64,000 nt of DNA. Source: CAJQQK01 sp963696075. GTDB lineage: Bacteria; Pseudomonadota; Alphaproteobacteria; Rhizobiales; Hyphomicrobiaceae. The notes under the pieces are model-generated. The model was not told where the DNA came from. It saw nothing but the letters and a program-made list of their open reading frames with translations, and made no database searches. The stretch is taken from assembly GCA_963696075.1 (NCBI GenBank), contig CAVOJD010000026.1, positions 150,551 through 214,550 of the forward strand. Direction: 5' to 3'. The translations under genes and the position numbers were made by a program. Of this stretch, positions 50,749-59,566 are shown in pieces (position 1 is the first letter of the stretch; every line of letters begins with the position of its first letter).

Positions 50749-51756
50749 ATGGATCTGACCACACGCTACCTCGGGCTCGAGTTGAAGCACCCGATCGTCG
50801 CTGCGGCGTCGCCACTGACCGGCAACATTGACGGCATCCGGCGCTTGGCTGACGCGGGTGCCGCCGCCATCGTGATGGAATCCGTGTACGAGGAGCAGGT
50901 GCGTGCCGAAGAGTTTCGGCACGTGGCCCTCCTGGAGGCAGGTGCCGAATCGCAGCCGGAGGCGACGGCGTATTTTCCCGAGAGTCCCGACGAGCGGGGC
51001 GTCCTGGAAGCGCATCTCGAGACGCTGCGCCGCGCTTCGGGCGACGTCGGCGTGCCGATCATCGCCAGCCTCAACGGTTCATCGCGCGACGGGTGGGTCG
51101 ACTTCGCCGTTCAACTGGAACAGGCGGGCGCCAGTGCCCTCGAGCTCAACGTCTACCGGGTGCCGGCAGACCCCCTGGAAACCGGGCAAGCCGTCGAGCA
51201 GAGCTACGTGGACGTCCTGCGCGCGGTCAAGGCGCGCGTGAAGATCCCGGTGGCGGTCAAGCTCGGCCCCTACTTCAGCTCGCCGGGCAACATGGCGAAG
51301 CAACTGGTCGACGCCGAGGCGGATGGCATCGTGCTGTTCAGCCGCTTCTTCGAGCCCGACGTCGATCTCGCGACGCTTACGGCGAGGTCCGAACTGGAGC
51401 CGAGCACGCGCTACGAAATACGCCTTCCGCTCATGTGGACCGCCCTGCTTTCCGGAAAGCTGAACGCGTCGCTCGCTGCCGGCACGGGCGTTTGGACTCA
51501 CGAAGAAGTTGTGAAGTACCTATTGGTGGGTGCTGACGTCGTGACGACGGCCTCGTCGCTGCTCGAACACGGTCCCGGTCACCTCGCAACGCTGTCGAAC
51601 GGCCTGCAAGAATGGATGGCCAGCCGCGGCTTCGGTTCCATCGATGAGCTCAGGGGCCGGCTCGCGGTCTCTCGCCGCCATGCCGACCCCGCTGCGTTCA
51701 TGCGGGCGCAGTACGACCAGATTCAGACGGCGGGTCACTTCACCGCGCGGCGATAG
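50749..51756 (+). CDS. Dihydroorotate dehydrogenase-like flavoprotein
   Basis: 335 residues. FMN-binding TIM barrel of the DHOD family: MDLTTRYLGLELKHPIVAAA with SPLTGNIDGIRRLADAGAAA, PIIASLNGSSRDGWVDFA, ALELNVYRVP, IPVAVKLGPYFSSPGNMAKQ, and VVTTASSLLEHGP near the phosphate-binding end. DHOD-like proteins of this type recur directly after nifJ genes in bacteria. Whether they make orotate or serve another redox step is unsettled, and no pyrimidine genes are nearby. It follows nifJ by 40 bases. Confidence 0.9.
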   Translation: MDLTTRYLGLELKHPIVAAASPLTGNIDGIRRLADAGAAAIVMESVYEEQVRAEEFRHVALLEAGAESQPEATAYFPESPDERGVLEAHLETLRRASGDVGVPIIASLNGSSRDGWVDFAVQLEQAGASALELNVYRVPADPLETGQAVEQSYVDVLRAVKARVKIPVAVKLGPYFSSPGNMAKQLVDAEADGIVLFSRFFEPDVDLATLTARSELEPSTRYEIRLPLMWTALLSGKLNASLAAGTGVWTHEEVVKYLLVGADVVTTASSLLEHGPGHLATLSNGLQEWMASRGFGSIDELRGRLAVSRRHADPAAFMRAQYDQIQTAGHFTARR

Positions 51757-51783
51757 CCTCGCCGAGAGGAAGGTGCAAGCAAC

Positions 51784-52239
51784 GTGCGAATCACACTTTA
51801 CAGCTCTCCCCTCTATGATCGCGGGAGCTTTGACCAGGCCAACCGGCAACATGGGTACGAGATCGCCTATCGCGAGGAGTTGCTGAGCGCCGACTTGGCT
51901 CGCGACAGTGACATCGTCGTGTTCAACGTGCCGCTGACCAAGGAAACCAAGCACATGGTGAACACGGAAACGATCCCCCGGATGAGACGCGGCGGGCTGA
52001 TCGACGCACAGGCGCTTGTCGAGGGGCCGATCTTCTACGGTGACCGTTCCGCCGACGAGCTGCAGGACGACGCGTTCTGTCGCCTGATGACGTTTCCCAA
52101 CGTCATCGTGACGTCGCGCATGGCGTACCTGACCGATCACGCGCTGAGCGATATTGCGCAGACCGCGCTGCAGGCGTTCAGTGATTTCGAAAAAGGCCTG
52201 CCGCTCGCGACCAGAGTGGTCGCATCAGGAACAACCTAG
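51784..52239 (+). CDS. Internally deleted D-lactate dehydrogenase-like protein
   Basis: 151 residues where D-lactate dehydrogenases have about 330. The start (MRITLYSSPLYDRGSFDQAN, GYEIAYREELLSA) is the family amino terminus. It jumps directly to the second half of the NAD domain (DSDIVVFNVPLTKETKHMVN, IPRMRRGGLIDAQALVEG) and then to the end (QDDAFCRLMTFPNVIVTSRM, ALSDIAQTAL). The catalytic-domain half, the glycine-rich NAD loop and part of the Arg/Glu active site are absent. The frame is nevertheless open and codon use is regular. Probably inactive as a dehydrogenase: either a decaying gene or a reduced regulatory protein. It lies between the DHOD-like gene and pta. Confidence 0.75.
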   Translation: MRITLYSSPLYDRGSFDQANRQHGYEIAYREELLSADLARDSDIVVFNVPLTKETKHMVNTETIPRMRRGGLIDAQALVEGPIFYGDRSADELQDDAFCRLMTFPNVIVTSRMAYLTDHALSDIAQTALQAFSDFEKGLPLATRVVASGTT

Positions 52240-52330
52240 AAGGAGCCGGGGCGACGAAGGCGCATCAATCGCGATTAGCGCCCGGCACGCCGCGTCCACG
52301 ATTTCCCTGAACCGTTGGAGGAATTTTTTC

Positions 52331-53341
52331 ATGACTGCCGTCACGACCCCATCAGGCTTCACCGACGACGCCGCCGAGTCCCACATCACGCACCCCGAGC
52401 GCAAGCACGAGAAATACGAGCGCCTGATCGCGCGGGCGAAGAGCGTCCCGCCGATCCGGACCGCGGTCGCCTGGCCCTGCGAAGTCCACGCCCTCGAAGG
52501 GCCGGTCGAGGCCGCCCGGGAGAAGATCATCAAGCCCGTACTGGTGGGCAGCGAAGCGCTCATCCGGGACGTGGCCGGGAAGGCGAACCTCGACCTGGCC
52601 GGCTGCGACATCGTCGATTTTCCCACCGAGGAGTTGGCCGCGGCAGGCGCTGTCAGCCTGGTCCGGGAAGGTAAGGCCCACGGGATAATGAAGGGCAGCC
52701 TGCATACCGACATCCTGATGCATGCCGTGGTGTCCAAGGAGGGCGGCCTGCGAACCAGCCGCCGCATCAGCCATATCTTTCTGATCGACGTGCCGACCTA
52801 CCCCGACGTCCTGTTCGTCACCGACGCCGCGATCAACATCTTTCCCGACATCGATTGCAAGCGCGACATCGTGCAGAACGCGATCGACCTGCATATCGGC
52901 CTCGAACTGGGCGAGCCGCGGGTGGCGATCCTGTCGGCGGTGGAAGTGGTCAATTCGAAAATTCCGGGAACGACCGACGCGGCGATTCTCTGCAAGATGG
53001 CCGACCGAGGCCAGATCACGGGCGGCATTCTGGATGGCCCGCTCGCGCTGGACAACGCAATCAACCTGGAGGCTGCGAAGATCAAGGGCATCTCCTCGCC
53101 GGTGGCAGGCCGCGCCCAGGTCTTGGTGGTACCGGATCTCGAAGCGGGCAACATGCTGGCGAAGAACCTGATCTTCCTCGCCAACGCCGATGCCGCGGGG
53201 ATCGTTCTCGGGGCCGCGGTGCCCATCATCCTCACGAGCCGCGCCGACAGCGTGCGCACGCGTCTGGCATCAACGGCAGTGGGAACCCTCTATGCCCACT
53301 ACCTGATGCAGCAAAAGGAACGGGCGGGGAAAGCTCGATGA
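52331..53341 (+). CDS. pta: Phosphate acetyltransferase (Pta/Ptb family)
   Basis: 336 residues from ATG 52331, which has GGAGGA 9 nt upstream. The PTA/PTB fold is indicated by KYERLIARAKSVPPIRTAVA, GKAHGIMKGSLHTDILMHAV, RRISHIFLIDVPTYPDVLFV, VAILSAVEVVNSKIPGTTDA, and DGPLALDNAINLEAAKIKGI. It converts acetyl-CoA and phosphate to acetyl phosphate, feeding acetate kinase encoded immediately downstream, whose ATG overlaps this stop (ATGA). The single-domain, short form is closer to phosphotransbutyrylase-like enzymes, so another short acyl-CoA cannot be excluded. The neighbourhood argues for acetate. Confidence 0.9.
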   Translation: MTAVTTPSGFTDDAAESHITHPERKHEKYERLIARAKSVPPIRTAVAWPCEVHALEGPVEAAREKIIKPVLVGSEALIRDVAGKANLDLAGCDIVDFPTEELAAAGAVSLVREGKAHGIMKGSLHTDILMHAVVSKEGGLRTSRRISHIFLIDVPTYPDVLFVTDAAINIFPDIDCKRDIVQNAIDLHIGLELGEPRVAILSAVEVVNSKIPGTTDAAILCKMADRGQITGGILDGPLALDNAINLEAAKIKGISSPVAGRAQVLVVPDLEAGNMLAKNLIFLANADAAGIVLGAAVPIILTSRADSVRTRLASTAVGTLYAHYLMQQKERAGKAR

Positions 53342-54528
53342 CGGACACCGTTCTTTGCATCAACGCCGGCAGCTCGAGCCTCAAATTCAAGCTGTTCGAG
53401 GCGCTCGCCGACGGCGGACTGTCGGTCTCGATCGAGGGTCAGTTGGACGGTATCGGCGTCAATCCGCATTTGAAGGCGACCGACGGCGCCGCTCGATCGC
53501 TCGTCGACCGGCAACTGAGCCCCGCGCAGGCGACCGACACCGGCGCGGCGGTGCCGATGTTGCTGCAATGGTTGCGCGATCAGCTCAACGGTGTCGTGCC
53601 AGTGGTGATCGCCCATCGCGTGGTGTTCGGCGGCACGCGTTACGCGGCGCCCGTCCGGATCGACGAGGCGGTGCTCGCCGAGTTGTGCGCGCTGGTGCCG
53701 ATGATGCCGCTGCACCTGCCGCCCGAGCTGGCGCCGATCGAAGCCATTCGCGCACGTCTGCCCGATCTGCCGCAGGTCGCGGTCTTCGATACCGGCTTTC
53801 ACCGGGGGCACGACGAGGTCGTCGAGCGGCTGCCGCTGCCCGATACGTATTATCGGGAAGGCCTGCGCCGCTACGGCTACCACGGCATCTCCTACGAGTA
53901 CATCGCACAGCGCCTGCCCGCGGCCGCGCCCGACATCGCCGACGGGAAGGTCGTTGTCGCTCACCTCGGCAGCGGCTGCTCGATGGCCGCGTTGGTCGGT
54001 GGGCGCAGCGTCGAGACGACGATGAGCTTCTCCACCCTGGACGGGCTGATCATGGGGACGCGCCCCGGTCGTCTCGATCCCGGCATCGTGCTGTATCTGT
54101 TTCAGGTCAAAGGCATGTCGGCGAAAGCCGTGGAAGACCTCCTGTACAAGGAATCCGGCCTGAAGGGCCTGTCCGGGATCAGCAACGACGTCCGCGCGCT
54201 CCTCAAGAGCGACGATCCCCGCGCGAAGATAGCGTTGGACTATTTCAGCCTGAGCTGCGCCCGCGCGGTCGCGGAGCTGGCGACCGTGATGGGAGGGATC
54301 GACGGGCTGGTGTTCACGGCAGGGGTCGGCGAGCACGCTGCGCCGGTACGCGATGCCATCGGGGCCAGGCTCGCTTGGCTGGGTCTCGAGATCGACGCGG
54401 CCGCGAATGCCCGGCATGGCCCGCGGATCTCCGCCGCGCAAAGCCGGATTGCCTGCTATGTCATCCCCACCAACGAGGAACTGATGATGGCACGTCACGC
54501 GCTGGCTTTGGTCCGCTCACGGGCCTGA
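53338..54528 (+). CDS. ackA: Acetate kinase
   Basis: 396 residues, full length. ASKHA-fold landmarks are LCINAGSSSLKFKLFEAL, HRVVFGGTRYAAPV, the catalytic VAVFDTGFHRG, YGYHGISYEYIAQRL, AHLGSGCSMAALVGGRSVET, DGLIMGTRPGRLDPG and FTAGVGEHAAPVRDAI. It makes ATP from acetyl phosphate. Start codon overlaps the pta stop by four bases. Last gene of the module: with nifJ and pta it gives pyruvate to acetate plus one ATP. A decayed transposase lies just beyond. Confidence 0.95.
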   Translation: MTDTVLCINAGSSSLKFKLFEALADGGLSVSIEGQLDGIGVNPHLKATDGAARSLVDRQLSPAQATDTGAAVPMLLQWLRDQLNGVVPVVIAHRVVFGGTRYAAPVRIDEAVLAELCALVPMMPLHLPPELAPIEAIRARLPDLPQVAVFDTGFHRGHDEVVERLPLPDTYYREGLRRYGYHGISYEYIAQRLPAAAPDIADGKVVVAHLGSGCSMAALVGGRSVETTMSFSTLDGLIMGTRPGRLDPGIVLYLFQVKGMSAKAVEDLLYKESGLKGLSGISNDVRALLKSDDPRAKIALDYFSLSCARAVAELATVMGGIDGLVFTAGVGEHAAPVRDAIGARLAWLGLEIDAAANARHGPRISAAQSRIACYVIPTNEELMMARHALALVRSRA

Positions 54529-54549
54529 ACGAAGCCACCCTGTCGGTTG

Positions 54550-54974
54550 CCGGGCAACCGCCCCCTGATGCGGCGAAGATTTGCCAATTCAGGTACCACT
54601 TCCATCAGCTTCTGTATGATCAGCCCGGGCCGTATCCCATTTGCTACCGAGCTGACGGGTAAGCTCGCGGCCAGAGATATCGTTCTTGGCACTCCTGATA
54701 AGATGCATCGCCAGGAACCATTTGGTCAGTGGGGTCGTCGATTTGTGGAAGATCGTGCCGGCCTTGGCAGACATCTGCACGCGGCAAGACCAGCACTGGA
54801 CGTGGCGCCGTGCCCTGGCACAACGATACTTCCGACACCGACATCGGGGCATTGGAACCCGTCCGGCCAGCGCATCGCGACAAGCGCCGCGTAACACTGC
54901 TCCTCGGTTCCATACCGCGCGCTGAATTCAGCAAACCTCAGCCCCTTCTGGAACTGCACCGCATTGCGTGTCAT
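54550..54974 (-). mobile_element. IS1595-family transposase remnant
   Basis: From ATG 54974 the frame reads MTRNAVQFQKGLRFAEFSAR, YGTEEQCYAALVAMRWPDGF and QCP, the amino-terminal zinc-ribbon region of IS1595 transposases. It then shifts frame; KSTTPLTKWFLAMHLIRSAK and NDISGRELTRQLG follow in a second frame and a piece like IIQKLMEVVPE in a third. Only about 140 residues of transposase homology remain, and no terminal repeats were recognised. Dead element next to the end of ackA. Confidence 0.75.
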
Positions 54975-55408
54975 TCAATCCCCGCCACAAACGAAATTAC
55001 GCAATAAAATCAGAGTTTTACGGATAACTCGAGGAGGTGGTGCCGGAGTCATCAGGACTGAGTAAGTTCGGTTGGAAGGATGCGGCTTGCCAATCGAGAA
55101 AATTCTTACGGGCCGCGACCATGCATGCGCCAACTCCTCCAACACCGGGCCACCCGAGACTGAACTGTCGTCAATTCGCCACACTGCGGTAGCGCGAGGT
55201 ATGCAATCCTTCAGTTCCGTCGAATTTTCCATAGATGGATTGTCGGTGCCGCATATAGTGATCCCTTGGTCACGTATATGGTGTTCGTGATTTATGCCGA
55301 GACTTCAAATCGAGCGTTGTCTAGCGGGTCGCTGAAAAACGGTACGATCTCGATCGATGGTTTTTTCAGCTGCCTGCTTGACCCGTTTTCAATCTAAGGG
55401 TGCAGTAA
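54975..55408. other. Intergenic region, no gene seen
   Basis: About 430 bases of lower GC between the IS1595 relic and the outer-membrane protein gene. Short open frames have no recognisable content. It should hold the promoter of the gene at 55409; no site is assigned. Confidence 0.4.
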
Positions 55409-56281
55409 ATGAAAGCGCTACTCAGCTTCAAGCCATTCTCCATGCGGTTGGCCCTCGCCATTGCATTCACCTTGGCCGTGGGTGGCGCTCAGGCACAGGA
55501 AAAGAGTGCGGAGGAAGTTGCCAGGTCGCTGGCAAACCCCAACACACCATTGGCGTCCTTGAATTTCGAGAGCGGTTTCACCTGGTACAAGGGAGATCTT
55601 CCAAACGCCGATGCGCAAACGTCTTATACCTTGCTCTTTCAGCCGGTATTGCCGTTCCCGGTCGACGCACAGGGAACAACGGTGTTTTGGCGACCGGCGG
55701 TACCGTTTCTCTTCGACCAGCCCGTCTATGATATCGCGAGAGGCGATTTTCGTGACGCCTCATTTGGGATCGGGGACATTGGGTTCGATTTAGCTATAGG
55801 GCGCACGGAAAAGAGCGGTTTTATCTGGGCATTCGGTGGACTGGTTACGTTGCCGACGGCGACCAACAAAGACTTCGCCGGCAAACAATTCCGGCTGGGC
55901 CCCGAACTTATTCTCGGTCAAGCTTTCAAACAGGGCATTGTTGCTGTTTTTCCCTCGCATCAATGGGACGTCGCGGGATGGAGCGATGATGATTTCAGCG
56001 TCACCACGATTCAAGTTGGTGGATCCTACTTCTTAGGCGGCGGTGCGACTGTCGGATCGTTTCCGAAGATGCAGTACAACTGGAACGCCGATCAATGGAC
56101 CATTCCATTAAACCTCAGTTTCACTCAAACTCTGGTCTCGGGCGGACAGCCAATCAAACATTCGATAAATTTCGACTACTACGTCGAGCAGCCGGATGCA
56201 TTCGGCCCGGATTTCATGTTCCGGTACACCATCACTCCTGTCGTCGAGAACCCTCTGGCAGGATTGTTCAAGGGGCATTAG
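55409..56281 (+). CDS. Outer-membrane beta-barrel-like protein
   Basis: 290 residues; AAGGG precedes the ATG. A signal peptide (MRLALAIAFTLAVGGAQAQ region, about 12-30) is followed by alternating beta strands with aromatic girdles. Examples are TSYTLLFQPVLPFPV, FGIGDIGFDLAIG, FIWAFGGLVTLPTAT, and GGSYFLGGGATVGSFPKM. It resembles transporter-like outer-membrane proteins annotated as conserved hypothetical. The carboxyl end (PLAGLFKGH) is not the classical terminal Phe, so membership in a porin family is not certain. Codon use is less GC-biased than in the neighbouring energy module. Confidence 0.7.
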   Translation: MKALLSFKPFSMRLALAIAFTLAVGGAQAQEKSAEEVARSLANPNTPLASLNFESGFTWYKGDLPNADAQTSYTLLFQPVLPFPVDAQGTTVFWRPAVPFLFDQPVYDIARGDFRDASFGIGDIGFDLAIGRTEKSGFIWAFGGLVTLPTATNKDFAGKQFRLGPELILGQAFKQGIVAVFPSHQWDVAGWSDDDFSVTTIQVGGSYFLGGGATVGSFPKMQYNWNADQWTIPLNLSFTQTLVSGGQPIKHSINFDYYVEQPDAFGPDFMFRYTITPVVENPLAGLFKGH

Positions 56282-56719
56282 GGGTCTCAATAGCGGTGCC
56301 AAATAGTAGACGGGGGTCATGATTGAGCTTTGTATCGTTGGGAGCCATAGCCGCTGGACTAGCGGTTTCATTCGGACATTCCGCCACCGCTAGTGTCGCT
56401 GCTCACAGTGCTTTGATTGATCGGGCAACTGGCAATATAATTGGCCAGCGTTGAGCGCAAGCGGCCCGGCCCAAACGTGGTGGCGGCGCTCGTGCGCTAC
56501 CGCAACAACGATTACTCAGTGCCGACATCCTACGGACACCAAAAGGTTCTGATCCGTGGCTACGTCCATGAAGTCGTGATCTCGTGCGGCGCCGGGATCG
56601 TTGCACGGCACGCCCGCTCGTATGAACGCGAAGACTTTGTGTTTGATCCGCTGCACGACCTGGCCTTGCTCGAATAAAAGACCAACGCGCTGGACCAGGC
56701 AGCTCCGCTCAACGACTGG

Positions 56720-57385
56720 GTGTTGCCTGAGGCGTTTGCAACGCTGCGTCGATTGCTTGCAGCGCGCATGGTCGAACGCCGGATCAAGGCGGCCAGGTTC
56801 CCAACCGTCAAAAGCCTGGACAGCTTCGACTATCTCGCATTGCCATCACTCAACAAGATGGCGGTGCAGGAGCTGGCGCGCTGCGATTACATTGAGCGGC
56901 GCGAGAACATCATCGCCGTCGGCAACTCCGGCACCGGCAAGAGCCACATCGCCCTCGGGCTTGGCTTGGCAGCTTGCCAGAAGGGGCTGGCGATCGGCTT
57001 CATCACCGCTGCCGCCCTGGTGCACAGTCTCATCGAAGCACGCGATGAGAAACGTCTCCTTCGCCTGCAACGTCAACTCGCAAACTATAAACTCCTGATC
57101 ATTGATGAACTCGGGTACGTGCCGCTATCGCCAACCGGCGCCGAACTGCTGTTCGAGGTGTTCTCGCAGCGCGACGAGCGCGGCTCGACGATGGTGACCA
57201 GCAATCTGCCGTTCGACGAGTGGACCTGCGTGTTCGGCTCGGAGCGCCTGACCGGCGCCCTACTCGATCGCCTCACGCACCACGTCCACATTCTGGAGAT
57301 GAACGGCGACAGCTACCGGCTCACTGAAAGCAAACGACGGTTACGCAAGACCAAACCGCAGCCGCTCGAAGCCAAAAAGAAATAA
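56720..57385 (+). CDS. Truncated IstA-IstB fusion, IS21-family helper ATPase
   Basis: 221 residues. The first 17 or so residues (LPEAFATLRRLLAARM) belong to the end of IstA. From residue 18 on it is IstB, lacking its normal first 35-40 residues. The AAA+ features are intact: Walker A AVGNSGTGKSHIALGLGLAA, Walker B LLIIDELGYVPLS, sensor region STMVTSNLPFDEW, and arginine finger region SERLTGALLDRLTHH. IstB normally recruits IstA to target DNA; here the amino-terminal domain that contacts the transposase is lost and IstA is broken. Probably a relic, although the frame is open. Confidence 0.8.
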   Translation: MLPEAFATLRRLLAARMVERRIKAARFPTVKSLDSFDYLALPSLNKMAVQELARCDYIERRENIIAVGNSGTGKSHIALGLGLAACQKGLAIGFITAAALVHSLIEARDEKRLLRLQRQLANYKLLIIDELGYVPLSPTGAELLFEVFSQRDERGSTMVTSNLPFDEWTCVFGSERLTGALLDRLTHHVHILEMNGDSYRLTESKRRLRKTKPQPLEAKKK

Positions 57386-57393
57386 GAAGATTG

Positions 57394-57431
57394 AAGCAGG
57401 AAGGCCCTCGATATCGGCCGCCTTCCTGCTT
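57394..57431 (+). terminator. Hairpin downstream of istB
   Basis: AAGCAGGAAGG, 16 bases, then CCTTCCTGCTT: a perfect 11-bp stem 8 bases after the istB stop. No T run follows, so it is either a rho-independent-like terminator of IS transcription or another element hairpin. Confidence 0.55.
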
Positions 57432-57621
57432 GTCGTCAGTGATGTACTGTTGCTCCGGCCAAACGATACAAAATTACTCCGGCGTTGACACAAGTGAGCA
57501 TAAACTCAAACACTGATTAAGGAGCATTCGTTTCGCTTGCCAGACATCATTCACGTGGTACCCTGGCCCCGAGCCTTTGTTGAAATTGTCGTTGAGAGCG
57601 ATAAATTCGAAGGAGAAGTGA

Positions 57622-58149
57622 ATGTTCAAGCGACGATCACTGATGGGTTGCGTTGTCGCAATTGCAACACTGATCATTGTGGGGTTTGCCCCCATCGCGA
57701 CCAACGCCGCTCCCGCCAGCACGAGCGCTATTCGTGGATTGAATGAGGCGCTAGGTTCCAATGCTGGCCTCGTGACGCACGTCCAACGTCGACGCGGTGG
57801 CGCACGGCGCGGAGGCGGTCGGCGCGGAAGCGGCCGAAGAGGTATCCGCCCGAGAGGTGGAGGCCGACGTGGCAGCGGCCGCAGAGGTATTAGCCCGCGC
57901 GGCAGAGGTCGCGGAGCTATCCGCCCACGCGGTCGCGGCCGAGTTGGCGTGGGTCGTCGAGGCATCCGTCCCCGGGGGCGCGGTCGCTGGGGTGGTCGCG
58001 GACGGCGGTATCGTCGGGGCAACCGCTGGTATTTCTGGGCGCCGTGGGTTGGTGGCTATCTGTATTTCGGTAGCTATGACGCCTGTTACCGGTCGTGTCG
58101 CAACAACGGTTACAGTCAGGGATATTGTCGCGATCTTTGCGCGCGGTAA
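57622..58149 (+). CDS. Secreted Arg/Gly-repeat protein with cysteine-rich tail
   Basis: 175 residues; GAAGGAGAAGTG lies just before the ATG. Signal peptide (LMGCVVAIATLIIVGFAPIA, about 7-27, cleavage near TNAAPA). Then comes a short linker, and about 75 residues made almost only of Arg and Gly in GRRG/RPRG repeats (about 56-133). The end is aromatic, with four cysteines (WYFWAPWVGGYLYFGSYDAC, YRSCRNNGYSQGYCRDLC). The very high positive charge suggests binding of nucleic acid, LPS or anionic polymer outside the cytoplasm, or a cationic antimicrobial/structural role; no named family. The terminator at 58195-58234 closes the unit, so it is transcribed alone. Confidence 0.72.
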   Translation: MFKRRSLMGCVVAIATLIIVGFAPIATNAAPASTSAIRGLNEALGSNAGLVTHVQRRRGGARRGGGRRGSGRRGIRPRGGGRRGSGRRGISPRGRGRGAIRPRGRGRVGVGRRGIRPRGRGRWGGRGRRYRRGNRWYFWAPWVGGYLYFGSYDACYRSCRNNGYSQGYCRDLCAR

Positions 58150-58194
58150 GTCCGCATAGAGCCGAACCGGCTCGCGCGAGAAAAGAAATGGTGG

Positions 58195-58234
58195 AGGCTG
58201 GCCCCGCGAGCATGGCGGTGCCAGCCTTTTTTTT
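58195..58234 (+). terminator. Rho-independent terminator after the Arg/Gly protein gene
   Basis: AGGCTGGC pairs with GCCAGCCT across an 18-base loop and runs directly into eight T. It lies 46 bases past the stop. Confidence 0.8.
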
Positions 58235-58309
58235 GCGTGGCAATCGCCCCCCCGTCCGTCAAGCGGTTCGGGCGGAGCGGCACTCTTTCGCTTGAGGTGG
58301 AGACAGCCG

Positions 58310-59566
58310 TCAAAGCTTGCTGCGGTTCGCCGCAACCCAATTATAGATGGGATGCCCAATCCACCGGCTCAAGCCCGGCAAATAGAACAGCGGCACCATC
58401 CACCACAATCCGGGCACCCGCAGCACTGCATACCGGTATGCTTCGAAACCCGGCAACGCCGTCCCGTCTGGCAGCACCAAATGCAGGGCTTTTTCCATTT
58501 TCTCGTCGCTGACTGCCGGCGATGGGGCGATGCGGAAATCCCGCGTCGCAATCTGGCTCAAATTATCAAACGCCAGGAACGACGCCATCGAGCGAACACA
58601 GAATTTGCAACGCCCATCGTAGATCATTTCCATCGGCCCCATCTTCCTCTTCCACCAGGCACCCAGATCATTGATCCATTGCCAACGCAGAAAACTCAGG
58701 TGCCCCATGATCATGACCCAGGAGAAGTAGTGCAGGCCGAGAAATATAAAGAACATCAGATGCAAGACTACGGCGCTGCCCAGTAGCCAGGCGCGCGTAG
58801 ATCTCTGCCAAATCAGAAATGGAAACGCGATTTCGATCAGCACAGTGCCATAGGTGGCAAGATTGACGATCCAGAAGTGCGACGCAAACAGATCCAACAT
58901 GAAGGGCGAATTATACTCGTGCATCGAAAATACGAGCCACAGCGCATCACCTTCCCACCATTCGCTTTCGCCAAGTTTGTGCGTAGCACTAAAAAAAAAC
59001 AGCACCGCCATCTGCAGTTGCATCAGCCGGCGGCAAGCAAATGCCCAACGGCTCGTATAGACCGGCAGTCGGGCGTCGAGGTTTTCGCGTTTTGCATCGC
59101 GCAGCGCCCGCACTCGGTCGAGGCTGAGCGCCTTGCCGATTGGTGCCAGGCAGAGCAGGAACAAAAGGCTTGCGGCAATGGAATCGACCCCGTACGTCAC
59201 GTCCGGTGTCCGCTGGGCATAGGAAATGTGGCCTATCAGAGCCAGCCACTTGACCCAATTCGTGCGCCAGCCGATCATCAGCGCGAAGCAAGACGCAACA
59301 AACACGATGTGAACAATAACGAGCTGCCATGGCTGGGTGATGGCAAACAGCAGCGAGTGCATCGACGCTTCGGTGGTTCCGTTTGCGCGCACAATCGAAG
59401 CCGGAAACCAGCCGTCGTTACCCCAAAGCTGGAATAGATAGGCACTGGCGTAGCCGTAATGAATGAATAGTGCCAAACCGAGACCGATACGCACGATCTC
59501 GAGCTGCGTGGTTGGAAGGTCCTGGAACCAGATGCGATCCCAAATCCGCTTGAAACGAGACATCAT
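58310..59566 (-). CDS. HTTM membrane domain fused to DCC thiol-disulfide oxidoreductase-like domain
   Basis: 418 residues. The first 290 form a multi-helix HTTM domain, related to vitamin K-dependent carboxylase membrane parts (LEIVRIGLGLALFIHYGYAS, VALASC-like helices, FFFSATHKLGESEWWEGDAL, FIFLGLHYFSWVMIMGHLSF). The rest is a DCC/DUF393 domain with YDGRCKFCVRSMASFLAF, whose CxxC is its redox motif. HTTM-DCC fusions are known in bacteria, without established substrate; disulfide or quinone chemistry at the membrane is plausible. Its ATG overlaps the stop of the preceding partner gene by four bases. Confidence 0.85.
   Translation of the reverse strand: MMSRFKRIWDRIWFQDLPTTQLEIVRIGLGLALFIHYGYASAYLFQLWGNDGWFPASIVRANGTTEASMHSLLFAITQPWQLVIVHIVFVASCFALMIGWRTNWVKWLALIGHISYAQRTPDVTYGVDSIAASLLFLLCLAPIGKALSLDRVRALRDAKRENLDARLPVYTSRWAFACRRLMQLQMAVLFFFSATHKLGESEWWEGDALWLVFSMHEYNSPFMLDLFASHFWIVNLATYGTVLIEIAFPFLIWQRSTRAWLLGSAVVLHLMFFIFLGLHYFSWVMIMGHLSFLRWQWINDLGAWWKRKMGPMEMIYDGRCKFCVRSMASFLAFDNLSQIATRDFRIAPSPAVSDEKMEKALHLVLPDGTALPGFEAYRYAVLRVPGLWWMVPLFYLPGLSRWIGHPIYNWVAANRSKL

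Larger units (their letters stand above)
56441..57490 (+). mobile_element. IS21-family element remnant with right end
   Basis: Begins abruptly after a TAA at 56438 with the last third of IstA (VRYRNNDYSVPTSYGHQKVL, HARSYEREDFVFDPLHDLAL). It breaks at a TAA (56675-56677) and continues with the IstA tail LNDWVLPEAFATLRRLL. It then passes into IstB without the IstB start. The right end at about 57,489 reads CCGGCGTTGACA, i.e. TGTCAACGCCGG inward, as expected of IS21 termini. The left half of the element is missing. Not capable of transposition. Confidence 0.82.

Noticed and set aside
53355..54662. Plus-strand open frame of 435 codons overlapping ackA
   Set aside because: Out of frame with acetate kinase, Arg/Ala-rich, no motifs.
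54975..55232. Minus-strand frame of 85 codons beside the IS1595 relic
   Set aside because: No motif, no ribosome site, low-complexity end; treated as intergenic.
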